Shown here: positions 25,171-33,944 of the stretch, in pieces
Numbering within the stretch: the first letter of the stretch is position 1
Layout of the letters: each line of letters starts with the position of its first letter
Assembly (NCBI GenBank): GCA_937911345.1
Contig: CALDPP010000034.1
Location: 1-46,649 of the forward strand
Source of the DNA: an uncultured euryarchaeote
GTDB lineage: Archaea > Thermoplasmatota > Poseidoniia > Poseidoniales > Poseidoniaceae
Reading direction: 5' to 3'
Length of the DNA: 46,649 nucleotides
Notes under the pieces: generated by a model
What the model saw: only the letters and a program-made list of their open reading frames with translations
Databases searched by the model: none
What the model was told of the DNA's origin: nothing
Translations under genes and position numbers: made by a program

Positions 25171-26760
25171 ATGGCGTGGCTCAAAGACCCCGAGGGTCCA
25201 GGTCATCCAAAATTGGGTATAACGTACAGATTATTACGTAAATTCAACCGCTCACTAATGTCAACATGGTTTAGGGAATTAGATATTGTTGATAATGAAA
25301 ACATGCCTCATGACGGGGGTATAATGTTCGTTGCTTGGCATCCTAGCGGTTTAATAGATCCCGTATTATTACATGCTTCTTTGCCAGGCAAATTATCAAT
25401 ATTGGCTAAGCATACACTATTCAAAATGCCAATTCTAGGTCGATTGTTTTCTGCTGCAGGTGCATTACCAATTTATCGTGCAGTAGATACAGAAGATGTT
25501 GAAAAGGCGAAGGAAAAGAATGCAATTATGTTGGAGAATGTCGGTAACGAGATATCCAATGGCGGCAGATTACTATTATTCCCGGAAGGAAAAACCCACT
25601 CGGAATCGAATGTTCATAAGGCAAAAACAGGTGCTGCAAGGATTATGTTAATGGCATTACGAAACGCTGAATTGAATGGTAAACCAAGACCAAATCTAAT
25701 ACCTGTCGGATTGCATTATTCGAACTCGCAAAAATTTAGAGAACGAGGTGCGGTAATTCTCGAAAGGCCAATGCAACTGCCAGAAATTCCACCTATCACG
25801 GAGGACGAAGAACAACAAATTTCTGATGATAAAGAATGGGTAATTTCGGTAACACAATCAATAGAATCTGAGTTGAAACGAGCAAGTTTGTCAAAGACAT
25901 CATGGGAAGAGCGACGATTGATATGGCTGGCTAGAAGTGTCGTACACGCAGAAAGAGCGGTACAAAGCGGAGAAAAAATACAACGGCCAAGTTTTTCTGA
26001 ATCGGTTATTGGAGCGCGTAGAATGAGGGCAGGATGGGAATATTATAATGCAACAGACCCTGAAAAAATTAGCCCTTTGGTTGAGAAATCGAAAGACCAT
26101 TTTTCCGAGTTGGAATCTATCGAAGCAACCCCTTATGATGTTGCAGCAAAACCTGAGAAGCCTAGCTTCTTTGGCTATCTAGGCGCATTAATCTCATGGA
26201 TTTGGGTAGCAGCGTGGATGTTAGGTTTGGTGACATGGAGCGCAATTTTAGGCAATGTTCCGCCTTACCAAGCAAATTATCTAACAATGTGGCAAATGAA
26301 GAAACGGGGAGTATCCGAATCTATCCACAGTACGCTAAAAATTGGTAGCGCAATGATAATCTTTCCAATTTGGTGGGTTTTTGTATCTCTTGCGGTGACG
26401 GTAATTTTTCTAGCGACTGAGAGCCCGGTCTATATTTTGTTAAACAAGCACTGGTTGTTGGCATTATTTACCCAAATTAATCCCATTTTGATGTTTTTTA
26501 TTCTGCTAATATGGTGGCCAACATCGGGAAGATTACATATGAAATTATACTCTAGATTAGTAAGAAACTGGCGTAATTTGAAACGTTGGAAAAACTGGAG
26601 AAAAAACGAGTTGCATTGGCAAGAATTACAATCCAGACAAAGGGAAATAGGTGGCCTATTGATTAAATTGGGCGATGGTTTGACCTTGCCGGGTGATGAT
26701 GATTGGAGCGAGCCATTTACTGGCGATGATGACTTCCAAAATGTCAAATCGCGAGTTTGA
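25171..26760 (+). CDS. PlsC-superfamily glycerolipid acyltransferase, resembling yeast Gat/Sct1-type GPAT
   Basis: 529 aa. The acyltransferase domain spans residues about 25-200. Block I is WHPSGLIDP with His57 and Asp63 separated by five residues, as in the PHANQFxDP motif I recall for yeast Sct1/Gat1 rather than the usual H-x4-D. Further blocks are ALPIYRAVDTEDVEK (98-112), LLLFPEGKTHSES (FPEG 137-140) and PVGLHYSN. Residues about 335-460 hold three to four membrane helices, followed by a basic, Trp-rich C-terminus. It should acylate glycerol-3-phosphate or a lysophospholipid at the membrane. With gpsA in the same window it points to ester-linked glycerolipids in an archaeon. Substrate position is inferred. 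Confidence 0.87.
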   Translation: MAWLKDPEGPGHPKLGITYRLLRKFNRSLMSTWFRELDIVDNENMPHDGGIMFVAWHPSGLIDPVLLHASLPGKLSILAKHTLFKMPILGRLFSAAGALPIYRAVDTEDVEKAKEKNAIMLENVGNEISNGGRLLLFPEGKTHSESNVHKAKTGAARIMLMALRNAELNGKPRPNLIPVGLHYSNSQKFRERGAVILERPMQLPEIPPITEDEEQQISDDKEWVISVTQSIESELKRASLSKTSWEERRLIWLARSVVHAERAVQSGEKIQRPSFSESVIGARRMRAGWEYYNATDPEKISPLVEKSKDHFSELESIEATPYDVAAKPEKPSFFGYLGALISWIWVAAWMLGLVTWSAILGNVPPYQANYLTMWQMKKRGVSESIHSTLKIGSAMIIFPIWWVFVSLAVTVIFLATESPVYILLNKHWLLALFTQINPILMFFILLIWWPTSGRLHMKLYSRLVRNWRNLKRWKNWRKNELHWQELQSRQREIGGLLIKLGDGLTLPGDDDWSEPFTGDDDFQNVKSRV

Positions 26761-26777
26761 AAACCTTCAATTCATCC

Positions 26778-26784
26778 CTATATT
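26778..26784 (+). promoter_or_regulatory. TATA-like box of the molybdenum hydroxylase operon
   Basis: CTATATT centred about 29 bases before the ATG at 26810, consistent with an archaeal promoter and leaderless transcript. TAGGAG lies only three bases before the ATG, too close for an efficient SD. Confidence 0.4.
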
Positions 26785-26809
26785 GATATGCATCCATTGG
26801 TAGGAGCGA

Positions 26810-27424
26810 ATGGGTGAGCAGTTGGTAGGTTCGGAATATGTCAAAATGACACCTGCTGCCGATAAATCCATTTGGAGTGCATCGGTCAACAAGAAGGAAT
26901 TTGAATTGCTAATTAATTCCAACGCAGTCTTATTAGATGTCTTGCGAGATCAGGTCGGTACTTTAGGTGTCAAGCGAGGTTGTGATTTAGGTACATGCGG
27001 ATGCTGTACAGTAATGATTGATGGTGAGCCTAGGTTGTCCTGTTTATGTTTAGCTGGACAAGTATCTGGCTCTGACATAATTACCGTTGAAGGACTAGCA
27101 GATGGTGCTCACCTTGCACCAATACAAGCCTGCTTTGCCAAATATGGTGGCTCACAGTGTGGTTTCTGTACGCCAGGCTTCTTAATTGCCTCACAGGCTC
27201 TACTCGAGGCAAATCCGTCGCCAACAGATGATGAGGTTGCCGAGGCAATTGAGGGCAACCTTTGTCGATGCACAGGATATCAACAAATTATTGAATCTAT
27301 CCAAGAAGCCGCAAAAATACATCGTGGAGAAAGCGCTGCACCACAACCAGCATCATCACCTCACCCGGATCCTCACCCTGATGGTCCGGGCGAGCCATCT
27401 ATGCCACCTGGCCATGCGAAGTGA
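26810..27424 (+). CDS. molybdenum hydroxylase small subunit, 2x[2Fe-2S] (HcrC/CoxS-like)
   Basis: 204 aa electron-transfer subunit. The plant-ferredoxin-type cluster is ligated by Cys58, 63, 66 and 78 (GCDLGTCGCC...LSC); the second cluster by Cys117, 120, 152 and 154 (QCGFC, LCRC). This is the arrangement of xanthine-dehydrogenase-family small subunits. The C-terminus has an unusual Pro/His/Asp-rich tail (SPHPDPHPDGPGEPSMPPG) of about 30 residues. First gene of a three-gene operon; it overlaps or abuts the large-subunit gene. It passes electrons between the molybdenum site and the FAD subunit. Confidence 0.95.
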   Translation: MGEQLVGSEYVKMTPAADKSIWSASVNKKEFELLINSNAVLLDVLRDQVGTLGVKRGCDLGTCGCCTVMIDGEPRLSCLCLAGQVSGSDIITVEGLADGAHLAPIQACFAKYGGSQCGFCTPGFLIASQALLEANPSPTDDEVAEAIEGNLCRCTGYQQIIESIQEAAKIHRGESAAPQPASSPHPDPHPDGPGEPSMPPGHAK

Positions 27425-27429
27425 GAATT

Positions 27430-30231
27430 ATGTCAGCAGGATATCGTCAACAACCCGGTAATTCTTCCTCAAAAAGGAAGGACGGCAAGAGGGTTGCTGG
27501 CAAGCAAGTCTTTCCGCCGCCTGGTTCTGGTGGCTCTAGGCCTGTTATGGAGCCAAGAGATTTGAATTTCATTCCAGAATCAGTTGGTGGCAAAGAACCA
27601 CAACCTGCAGGGTCACACATTCATGATCGAATTAGAACAGGAACAGTTGTTGGAAAATCTCTACAATTAGTTGACTCAAATGCAAAAGTAACCGGACAGG
27701 CTTGGTATGGTGATGATGTTAGATTGCCAAACGAGACCATTGGTAAAATACTCCGGTCACCCCATCATTATGCAAAAATAAAATCAATTGACACCTCAAA
27801 AGTTGAGGCTCTGCCGGGAGTGATATCAGTCGCAACGGGGAAAGATGCACCTCATCATTTCGGAGTTCTTCCAGTGACAAAGGATGAACATGCAATGGCA
27901 GTGGAAAAAGTTAGGCACATGGGTGATTTAGTGGCATGCGTTTGTGCGGAAACTGAAGCAATTGCGATTGAGGCTTTGTCATTATTTGAGATAGAATGGG
28001 AACTTTTGGAACCAGTATTTGACCGCAAAAAAGGGCTAGAAGATGTCGATGAGCCAATACACTGGAGAGGAAAGTATCACCTATCAAAAACCAATGTTCA
28101 AAAGAGAGTGTTCCAAGAATTCGGTGACCGTTCTCTGGTTGATAATCCACATGCTTCATCTCACGGTAAGTGGAGTATGGAAGGAGTACATCATGGTTTT
28201 ACTGAACCGCATGCGGTAGTTGCACACTGGGATGCAAATGGCAGACTCCAACTGTACACCCCTCAACAAGTGCCACATTACACTCACAGAGCTCTATCAA
28301 CCGTCCTAGATGTTCCAATGCATCAAATAAACGTAGTAAGAACCTTCGTTGGAGGTGGATTTGGGGGCAAATCAGACCCATTCCCGCATGAAATGTGTGC
28401 AGCAATACTTGCTAGAAAATCGGGTAGGCCAGTGAGAATTACCTTTGACAGAGAGGAAGTTTACTGGATTAACCGTGGCAGACATCCAAGTGATATCGAA
28501 GTGAAAATGACGGCCGATGATGTTGGAAGAATTTCAGGATTTGATATTGATGCTCTAATCGATGGCGGCGGATTTGCATCATTCGGTCACGTCACTTCAT
28601 ACTACAATGGAGTACTCGCAACCGCCCCTTACGAATTAGGATCATTTCACTATACTGGTGCGAGAGTTTGGACTAACAAACCGGCTTCTGGTGCAATGCG
28701 TGGACATGGTGCAGTAAACACTAGATGCGCAGTAGAAGTTGGCCTTGATGAAATGGCAGAACAGATGAATGTCGATCCCATTGATTTGAGATTGGCAAAT
28801 TTATTGCCACCTCACAGCCGAACGATTACTGGTTTTAGGATAACTTCCAACGGAATGAGAGATGCACTTGAAAAGGTCAGAGAAGGGTCAAACTGGGACG
28901 AAAAGTTCCGTCAAATGCCGCTCGGCAAAGGAATCGGAGTAGGTTGTGGATTCTTTATCTCTGGATCTGGTCTACCTATTCATTGGGATCCTAATCGATT
29001 CCCGCATGCTACAGTGCACATCCAAGTTGATATGGATGGTGGAGTTACTGTCCACACCGGGGCTGCAGATATTGGACAAGGTTCTACTACTGCTGTTGCT
29101 CAAGTAGTCGCAGAAGTGCTCGCTCTACCGATAGAAATGATTCACGTGAGAAGCCATGAAAGTGATACTTCTCCAGTAGACTTGGGCTCATACTCCAGTA
29201 GAGTTACATTCATGAACGCAAATGCAGCAATAAGAGCTGCACTAGAGATAAGAGAGCAGATTCTAAAGGCTGCTTGGGATATTCTTGGCTATCATCCCAA
29301 CACACTAGTTTTGAATGACAGAAGAATTTACTACAAACATGACCCTTCAATTGGAGTATCATATCTAAAGGCGCTCCATAAAGCACAGGAAGACAAGGGC
29401 TCATTGATTGCAAGTGGTGCATACCGTTCACCCCCAATGGGTGGGGTTCACAAAGGTGCTGCAGCAGGACTTGCTCCTGCCTATTCTTTCTCAGCATATG
29501 TCGCCGAAGTTGATGTTGATGTAGAACTCGGCTTGGTTAAATGTACTAATGTTTGGGCTGCACATGACTGTGGCAAGGCGCTTAACCCACTTGCGGTAAA
29601 GGGCCAGATTATTGGTTCATGTCACATGGGGCTTGGTCAGGTTTTATCAGAAAAAATGGTCTACGGGAGAACAGGCCATTTACAAAATGCTAATTTATTG
29701 GAATACAAAATACCATCAGTCCACGAAATGCCTCACGTTGAGCCAATCATCATTGAATCATGTGACCCTGAAGGTCCGTTTGGGGCTAAAGAAGCAGGCG
29801 AGGGGCCTCTGCTACCAATTCTTCCTGCAGTCGTTAATGCCGTTTATGATGCAATAGGTGTTAGATATAGAGATTTACCACTTACCCCAGACATCGTATA
29901 CAAAGGGATTGAGCGAAAGCGTAAATCTATGAAATTAGATGATTGTCTAGAACTACCAAGCCCTAAATTACAACATGGGCCCATGCAAGCAGAGTTAGTT
30001 GCTAGAGCTGCTGAGCACAAATTACGTGACAAGGCGCGTCAAAGAACTGAAGACACATCTCATTATGTCAATGGCGTACTGTTTGGATTTGACCCAAACA
30101 TGCCGCTTGAGGATCAAGTAGATGGATGGAGAATGGCTACTGAGCCAGACCCAGAACAATTAGCAGAATTAGGCTTAGCTGGCCGAGCCTGGCTCAAGAA
30201 AACTCAACGAGAGATGGGAGATGATTCATGA
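27430..30231 (+). CDS. molybdenum hydroxylase large subunit (4-hydroxybenzoyl-CoA reductase alpha-like)
   Basis: About 933 aa, longer than the usual 760-800. The first 75 residues are a Gly/Pro/Lys-rich extension; the conserved part begins GKSLQLVDSNAKVTGQAWYGDDV. Molybdopterin-binding motifs are TFVGGGFGGKSDPFPHE and SGAMRGHGAVNTR, and GAADIGQGSTT follows. The catalytic Glu lies in FGAKEAGEGPL. The AMRGHG form matches 4-hydroxybenzoyl-CoA-reductase-type rather than CO-dehydrogenase form I (AYxCSFR). About 110 C-terminal residues follow the normal end and include a second unknown segment (DTSHYVNGVLFGFDPNMP). GTG 27421 is an alternative start; GTGAG five bases before ATG 27430 favours the latter. 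It overlaps the FAD subunit gene by four bases. Confidence 0.92.
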   Translation: MSAGYRQQPGNSSSKRKDGKRVAGKQVFPPPGSGGSRPVMEPRDLNFIPESVGGKEPQPAGSHIHDRIRTGTVVGKSLQLVDSNAKVTGQAWYGDDVRLPNETIGKILRSPHHYAKIKSIDTSKVEALPGVISVATGKDAPHHFGVLPVTKDEHAMAVEKVRHMGDLVACVCAETEAIAIEALSLFEIEWELLEPVFDRKKGLEDVDEPIHWRGKYHLSKTNVQKRVFQEFGDRSLVDNPHASSHGKWSMEGVHHGFTEPHAVVAHWDANGRLQLYTPQQVPHYTHRALSTVLDVPMHQINVVRTFVGGGFGGKSDPFPHEMCAAILARKSGRPVRITFDREEVYWINRGRHPSDIEVKMTADDVGRISGFDIDALIDGGGFASFGHVTSYYNGVLATAPYELGSFHYTGARVWTNKPASGAMRGHGAVNTRCAVEVGLDEMAEQMNVDPIDLRLANLLPPHSRTITGFRITSNGMRDALEKVREGSNWDEKFRQMPLGKGIGVGCGFFISGSGLPIHWDPNRFPHATVHIQVDMDGGVTVHTGAADIGQGSTTAVAQVVAEVLALPIEMIHVRSHESDTSPVDLGSYSSRVTFMNANAAIRAALEIREQILKAAWDILGYHPNTLVLNDRRIYYKHDPSIGVSYLKALHKAQEDKGSLIASGAYRSPPMGGVHKGAAAGLAPAYSFSAYVAEVDVDVELGLVKCTNVWAAHDCGKALNPLAVKGQIIGSCHMGLGQVLSEKMVYGRTGHLQNANLLEYKIPSVHEMPHVEPIIIESCDPEGPFGAKEAGEGPLLPILPAVVNAVYDAIGVRYRDLPLTPDIVYKGIERKRKSMKLDDCLELPSPKLQHGPMQAELVARAAEHKLRDKARQRTEDTSHYVNGVLFGFDPNMPLEDQVDGWRMATEPDPEQLAELGLAGRAWLKKTQREMGDDS

Positions 30232-31205
30232 TGCTAATGCCACCATTTACTCTTCATCATCCAGGTAGCATTGAACAGGCAGTATCGATTGCGTCCGATT
30301 TAATGTCTAAAGGAGAAGAATTTGACTGGGTTGCAGGTGGGACTGATGTCCTGCCAAACTACAAATGGCGTATCAATCCTAAACCCCATGTTATCTCACT
30401 AGCTAAGATTCCTGAAGCAAACCAGGTCACTCCATACGAGATTGGCTGTATGACCAAATTATCAACGCTTAAAGAAGAAAATGGTATTCACCCACTGATT
30501 GCAGAGGCAGCATCAAAAATCGCCTCTTCACTTATTAGAAAAAGTGCAACAGTTGGTGGCAACCTCTGCCTAGACACCAGGTGTTTTTGGTATAATCAAA
30601 GTGAAGATTGGCGTCGCTCGATAGATTGGTGTCATAAAGCAGATTGCGGAACTGGGGCTGATTGCCGCGTAATACCAAATCAAAACACCTTGTGTGTAGC
30701 GACCTATCAAGGCGATTTGGCACCTAATTTCATGGCACTAGGGGCTCAAGTCACCTTAATTGGGCCAGAAGGGGAGAGAACTATTGCTTTGAGTGAATTT
30801 TACCAACTCGATGGAATGAAGAAGAATGTACTTCTGCCTGGCGAATTTATGCTGAAAGTAACATTGCCAAAAGACTCCTTCGATTACACAGGTAGTTATC
30901 AAAAGTTACGCGTTCGGGAATCTTGGGATTTTCCGGAGGCAGGAGTCTCTGCGGTATGGAAGAAAGGCGACTATTCAACGTTGAGGATCGCCTCAACTGC
31001 TTTGGAATCTATTCCTAAAACCCATGAAGAGCAAGTTTCACCTCTTGCTGCAGCATGGCAAAAAGGGACAAGTTTGAGCGAGTTATCCGATGCGGTGAGA
31101 AAGTCGGTTAAACCAGTAAACAATACTGCTCTTCCACCAAACTATCGTAAGTCAGTAGTTAGGATTTTGACCAAGAGAGCACTAAAAAACATCGGATGTG
31201 AGTAA
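30228..31205 (+). CDS. molybdenum hydroxylase FAD subunit with Cys-rich insert (HcrB-like)
   Basis: 325 aa FAD_binding_5 / CO-dehydrogenase-flavoprotein-C protein. FAD motifs VAGGTDVLPNYK and SATVGGNLCLDTR are present, and GDLAPNFMALGAQVTLIG marks the second half. Between them is an insert with six cysteines, 114, 119, 135, 140, 146 and 156, in CLDTRCFWYNQS...WC...C...C...LC. The CLDTRC-FWYNQS context and the spacing 119-135-146-156 resemble the extra [4Fe-4S] loop of 4-hydroxybenzoyl-CoA reductase beta; ordinary xanthine or CO dehydrogenase subunits lack it. In that enzyme low-potential electrons flow toward the aromatic thioester. The start overlaps the large-subunit stop by four bases. Confidence 0.93.
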   Translation: MMLMPPFTLHHPGSIEQAVSIASDLMSKGEEFDWVAGGTDVLPNYKWRINPKPHVISLAKIPEANQVTPYEIGCMTKLSTLKEENGIHPLIAEAASKIASSLIRKSATVGGNLCLDTRCFWYNQSEDWRRSIDWCHKADCGTGADCRVIPNQNTLCVATYQGDLAPNFMALGAQVTLIGPEGERTIALSEFYQLDGMKKNVLLPGEFMLKVTLPKDSFDYTGSYQKLRVRESWDFPEAGVSAVWKKGDYSTLRIASTALESIPKTHEEQVSPLAAAWQKGTSLSELSDAVRKSVKPVNNTALPPNYRKSVVRILTKRALKNIGCE

Positions 31206-32162
31206 TTGAAATTACTGAACCAAGCCTTAGTATCGTTATTATTTGCCCTAGCGCTACTTTTTACTACAGTTCCACAAATAAGTGCCCAAGACCAAGTTGA
31301 ACTGCCTTCATGGGAGATTGGCTGGGAGACTGACATGGATGGAGTCTATGAACTCGAACTATCAGGAGAGGATGATATTCTAGATTCAATAGAATTCTTT
31401 GTCACAAACGACAGAATGAATGAACTTAATCTAGAAATCTCAGTCGAATGGTCTGATTCATCAGTTCCGATTGAATTGGAATATGATGAATCAGTTACTG
31501 TATCAGCGTCAGATAACCAAACCTTTACAATAGAAATTTCTGACATAACAGGGTACTCTTTCGAACGTTCACCAACCGATGCTATGACTCTTACCTTAAC
31601 CGCTGAAGAGGTAATGTTCGATCAGCCAACATCCTCACAAGAAATCGATGCTGAACTATCAGTTCCATCGGTGTTCGATTTGAAATTAGACTCCATGTCA
31701 AAAGGTGAGACATTATACTCCGGGTCTTCAGTAGAATACCAGCTTACAGTGACTAACGATGGTAATACAAAAGATGTAATTAAGATGCCAGATGCATCGA
31801 TAAAATCCTGTCCTAGTTTATCGGTCGAAGGTTTAGATGCATTGAAGGACGTGGAAATAGACAATTCTACAACAACAGACTTTGTCATTAGGGTTGCTGC
31901 TGCTGAATCACAACCAGAGAGATCATGCGAAGTTACTGTATCAATAAAGTCAGCAGGCAATGGCAAGATTGTCACTACAGTTTTTGATATAATGGTAACT
32001 TCTAACGCAGCAGACGATGACGAAAGTAGTAATGAAAATAACGACGATTCAACTTCACAAGAAGATAACGAGTTAGTTGAGAGTAATACTTTGGATTTCT
32101 TGGGGATATATGAGGTATTATTTATCCTAACTATGGCAATGGCTTTTCGCCATAGAAAGTAA
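31206..32162 (+). CDS. secreted, membrane-anchored surface protein with CARDB/NEW3-like beta domains
   Basis: 318 aa. It begins with TTG right after the preceding stop. Residues 1-28 form a signal peptide (LLFALALLFTTVPQISA). The body is beta-rich, with a region about 160-260 (VEYQLTVTNDGNTKDVIKMP ... VTVSIKSAGNG) like archaeal CARDB/NEW3 modules found in surface proteins. An acidic Asp/Glu/Asn/Ser linker (DDDESSNENNDDSTSQEDN) leads to a C-terminal membrane helix (LGIYEVLFILTMAMAF) and a basic end HRK. It therefore sits outside the cell, tethered at its C-terminus. No enzyme motif. It abuts the molybdenum hydroxylase operon and is followed by a terminator-like hairpin. Confidence 0.75.
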   Translation: MKLLNQALVSLLFALALLFTTVPQISAQDQVELPSWEIGWETDMDGVYELELSGEDDILDSIEFFVTNDRMNELNLEISVEWSDSSVPIELEYDESVTVSASDNQTFTIEISDITGYSFERSPTDAMTLTLTAEEVMFDQPTSSQEIDAELSVPSVFDLKLDSMSKGETLYSGSSVEYQLTVTNDGNTKDVIKMPDASIKSCPSLSVEGLDALKDVEIDNSTTTDFVIRVAAAESQPERSCEVTVSIKSAGNGKIVTTVFDIMVTSNAADDDESSNENNDDSTSQEDNELVESNTLDFLGIYEVLFILTMAMAFRHRK

Positions 32163-32167
32163 TGTTA

Positions 32168-32194
32168 AAAAATAGCACACAGCGTGTTATTTTT
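32168..32194 (+). terminator. hairpin with A/T-rich flanks after the surface-protein gene
   Basis: AAAAATAGCAC and GTGTTATTTTT form an 11-bp stem (one G-T pair) around a five-base loop, six bases past the stop at 32162 and ending in a T run. It is the best terminator candidate for the 26810-32162 transcript. The archaeal need is mainly the T run. Confidence 0.55.
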
Positions 32195-32231
32195 GCTATA
32201 GAAATGGAATTGAACATTTACATCCATGCCG

Positions 32232-32238
32232 TTTAAAT
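32232..32238 (+). promoter_or_regulatory. TATA-like box of the MoxR cluster
   Basis: TTTAAAT. A transcript starting about 26 bases on would begin near 32260, inside the palindrome at 32251-32268. Confidence 0.4.
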
Positions 32239-32250
32239 CATTGTATTAGT

Positions 32251-32268
32251 TTGCTCATCAATGAGCAA
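32251..32268 (+). promoter_or_regulatory. perfect palindrome (operator-like) at the MoxR cluster promoter
   Basis: TTGCTCAT-CA-ATGAGCAA: 8-base perfect arms with a 2-base spacer. It overlaps the expected transcription start 68 bases before the first gene of the DUF4350-MoxR-DUF58 cluster. Repressor binding is inferred from position and symmetry. Confidence 0.5.
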
Positions 32269-32336
32269 GCATTATGAGTGGAAAGAATTTCGAGGGGTTA
32301 GTAGTGCGTCACGCATTACCCAAAAGGGGGAATTAT

Positions 32337-33926
32337 ATGGCTGAAGAAGAGCGCAAAAAAATCAGCCTTGAGACATGGCTCAAGGTTGGATTCGCCGTCT
32401 CTCTTCTAATTTCTGTAGTTCTAATCAGTTTGGTTAGTTTAGACAAAGAAACTGTATTCTCGCCATATGAGCAGGATGCAGATTACTATAACATCCAGCT
32501 TACAGAAATGCGGGCAAACCTTGGAGATGATGGTACTGGCTATACAGTTGCAAACACCATGTCTACCCCAATGCTGGTCAATGATTGGAAGGACCCTCAT
32601 CGAACGCTGTTAGTAATCGCAGCTCCGGAAAAACCATTCGACTCTGCTGAAGCCTCAGCAATATATGATTTTGTCACCAAGAAAGGAGGCAAGGTGATAC
32701 TCGCCTCAAATTCTACCAATGCTCAATTGGTCGCAAGTGAGTTTGGTGTGAAATATTTTGATGCACCTGTTGTTGATCCTTTCCAATTCTATGAAGTAGC
32801 GGATGAAACAGGTGAAGCATTGAACCCTGATGAAAGAAAATTGTGGGCTGCTGCGAGTGTAACCAGAGACGTCACTCAAATGGGTGATGAAAAGCACGTT
32901 CCTTGTTCGGATACAGCAATTGCCAACGCCCAAGTTGACAATTGCAGGATGCCTGTGCTGTTTCACAGAGCAACTGCAATTCAAGTGTTAGAAGATGATG
33001 TTGATGACAACCGTGAAGTTATGGTTCTCGCTCATGCATCAACCCCAGCGTTTATTGCTCGCCAAGATACCAATATTGACAACTTGAATAATCCTACTCT
33101 TGGTGAAGGAAAAACAGGTTTGATAATACGAATGGACTTCCCAGGAATAGAGGTCTTAGAAGAACAACCTAACAATAACTTTGGTGAAGTAGATGTAACA
33201 GGTTCTATTGTGTTTATCTCAGACCACTCTGTCTTAGCTAACCACCTATGGAACCAAACTATCGGAGAAGAGACTGGAAAGCAACAATGTAAATCACCAT
33301 TGTATGTCTCAAATGCACTAGGAAACTCACATGCATGTTGGGACAGCGCATTGTTTTCCAGCGATGGCGGCGAAGTAGTTTGGAACGGCAATGGTCCATA
33401 TTTCCAAGCCTTGTTCTATGATATGATGGAGTTTGATAACGAAGAGATAACCACTAAAGTAACCAGAGATCCTTCGGAATTCAACTTAGTTTTCGATGAA
33501 AGTAGACACGTTTCGAGTGCTCTATCATCTCCATTCACGGAAGCAATTGGCGCAGTAGTTCTGCTCACCAGTGATAATGTACTAAAGTGGTTAATTATCC
33601 TAAACCTGTTTGCCTTACTGGCCATTGCTATTATGGTCGTTCCGGAAAAAGAGAACTGGAGGCATGTCTTTGATCTAACCAGATTTAGAGAAAGACCAAC
33701 AAAAATAGATTCATCTCAATATCAAATGCGAGTTAGAGAAGCATTTTTGTCTAAGGTAAGACAATTTAATGATCTCACAAGAGATGAATTTGCTCGCAAA
33801 TCACCAGCGGAAATAATGTACATGGTAAAAGATCCCCGCTTAGTAGAACTGATAAGTTCTAACCGTTCCTACTCCAACGAAGAATTAAGGGAAGTGATTC
33901 CCCAAATACGTCGTTGGGGTAAATGA
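32337..33926 (+). CDS. DUF4350-type membrane protein of the MoxR cluster
   Basis: 529 aa from ATG 32337. One membrane helix near the N-terminus (VGFAVSLLISVVLISLVS) and one near residue 430 (WLIILNLFALLAIAIMVV) enclose a large, presumably external domain. This contains a DUF4350-like Rossmann-type segment (RTLLVIAAPEKPF ... YDFVTKKGGKVILASN). A cytoplasmic tail of about 90 residues follows, with RVREAFLSKVRQFNDLTRDEF. DUF4350 proteins habitually accompany MoxR and DUF58 genes, as here. The frame extends to ATG 32274, but GGGGG six bases before ATG 32337 and the start of the charged pre-helix there favour 32337. The exact function is unknown. Confidence 0.77.
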   Translation: MAEEERKKISLETWLKVGFAVSLLISVVLISLVSLDKETVFSPYEQDADYYNIQLTEMRANLGDDGTGYTVANTMSTPMLVNDWKDPHRTLLVIAAPEKPFDSAEASAIYDFVTKKGGKVILASNSTNAQLVASEFGVKYFDAPVVDPFQFYEVADETGEALNPDERKLWAAASVTRDVTQMGDEKHVPCSDTAIANAQVDNCRMPVLFHRATAIQVLEDDVDDNREVMVLAHASTPAFIARQDTNIDNLNNPTLGEGKTGLIIRMDFPGIEVLEEQPNNNFGEVDVTGSIVFISDHSVLANHLWNQTIGEETGKQQCKSPLYVSNALGNSHACWDSALFSSDGGEVVWNGNGPYFQALFYDMMEFDNEEITTKVTRDPSEFNLVFDESRHVSSALSSPFTEAIGAVVLLTSDNVLKWLIILNLFALLAIAIMVVPEKENWRHVFDLTRFRERPTKIDSSQYQMRVREAFLSKVRQFNDLTRDEFARKSPAEIMYMVKDPRLVELISSNRSYSNEELREVIPQIRRWGK

Positions 33927-33944
33927 AATTAGGAGGAAAAAGAC

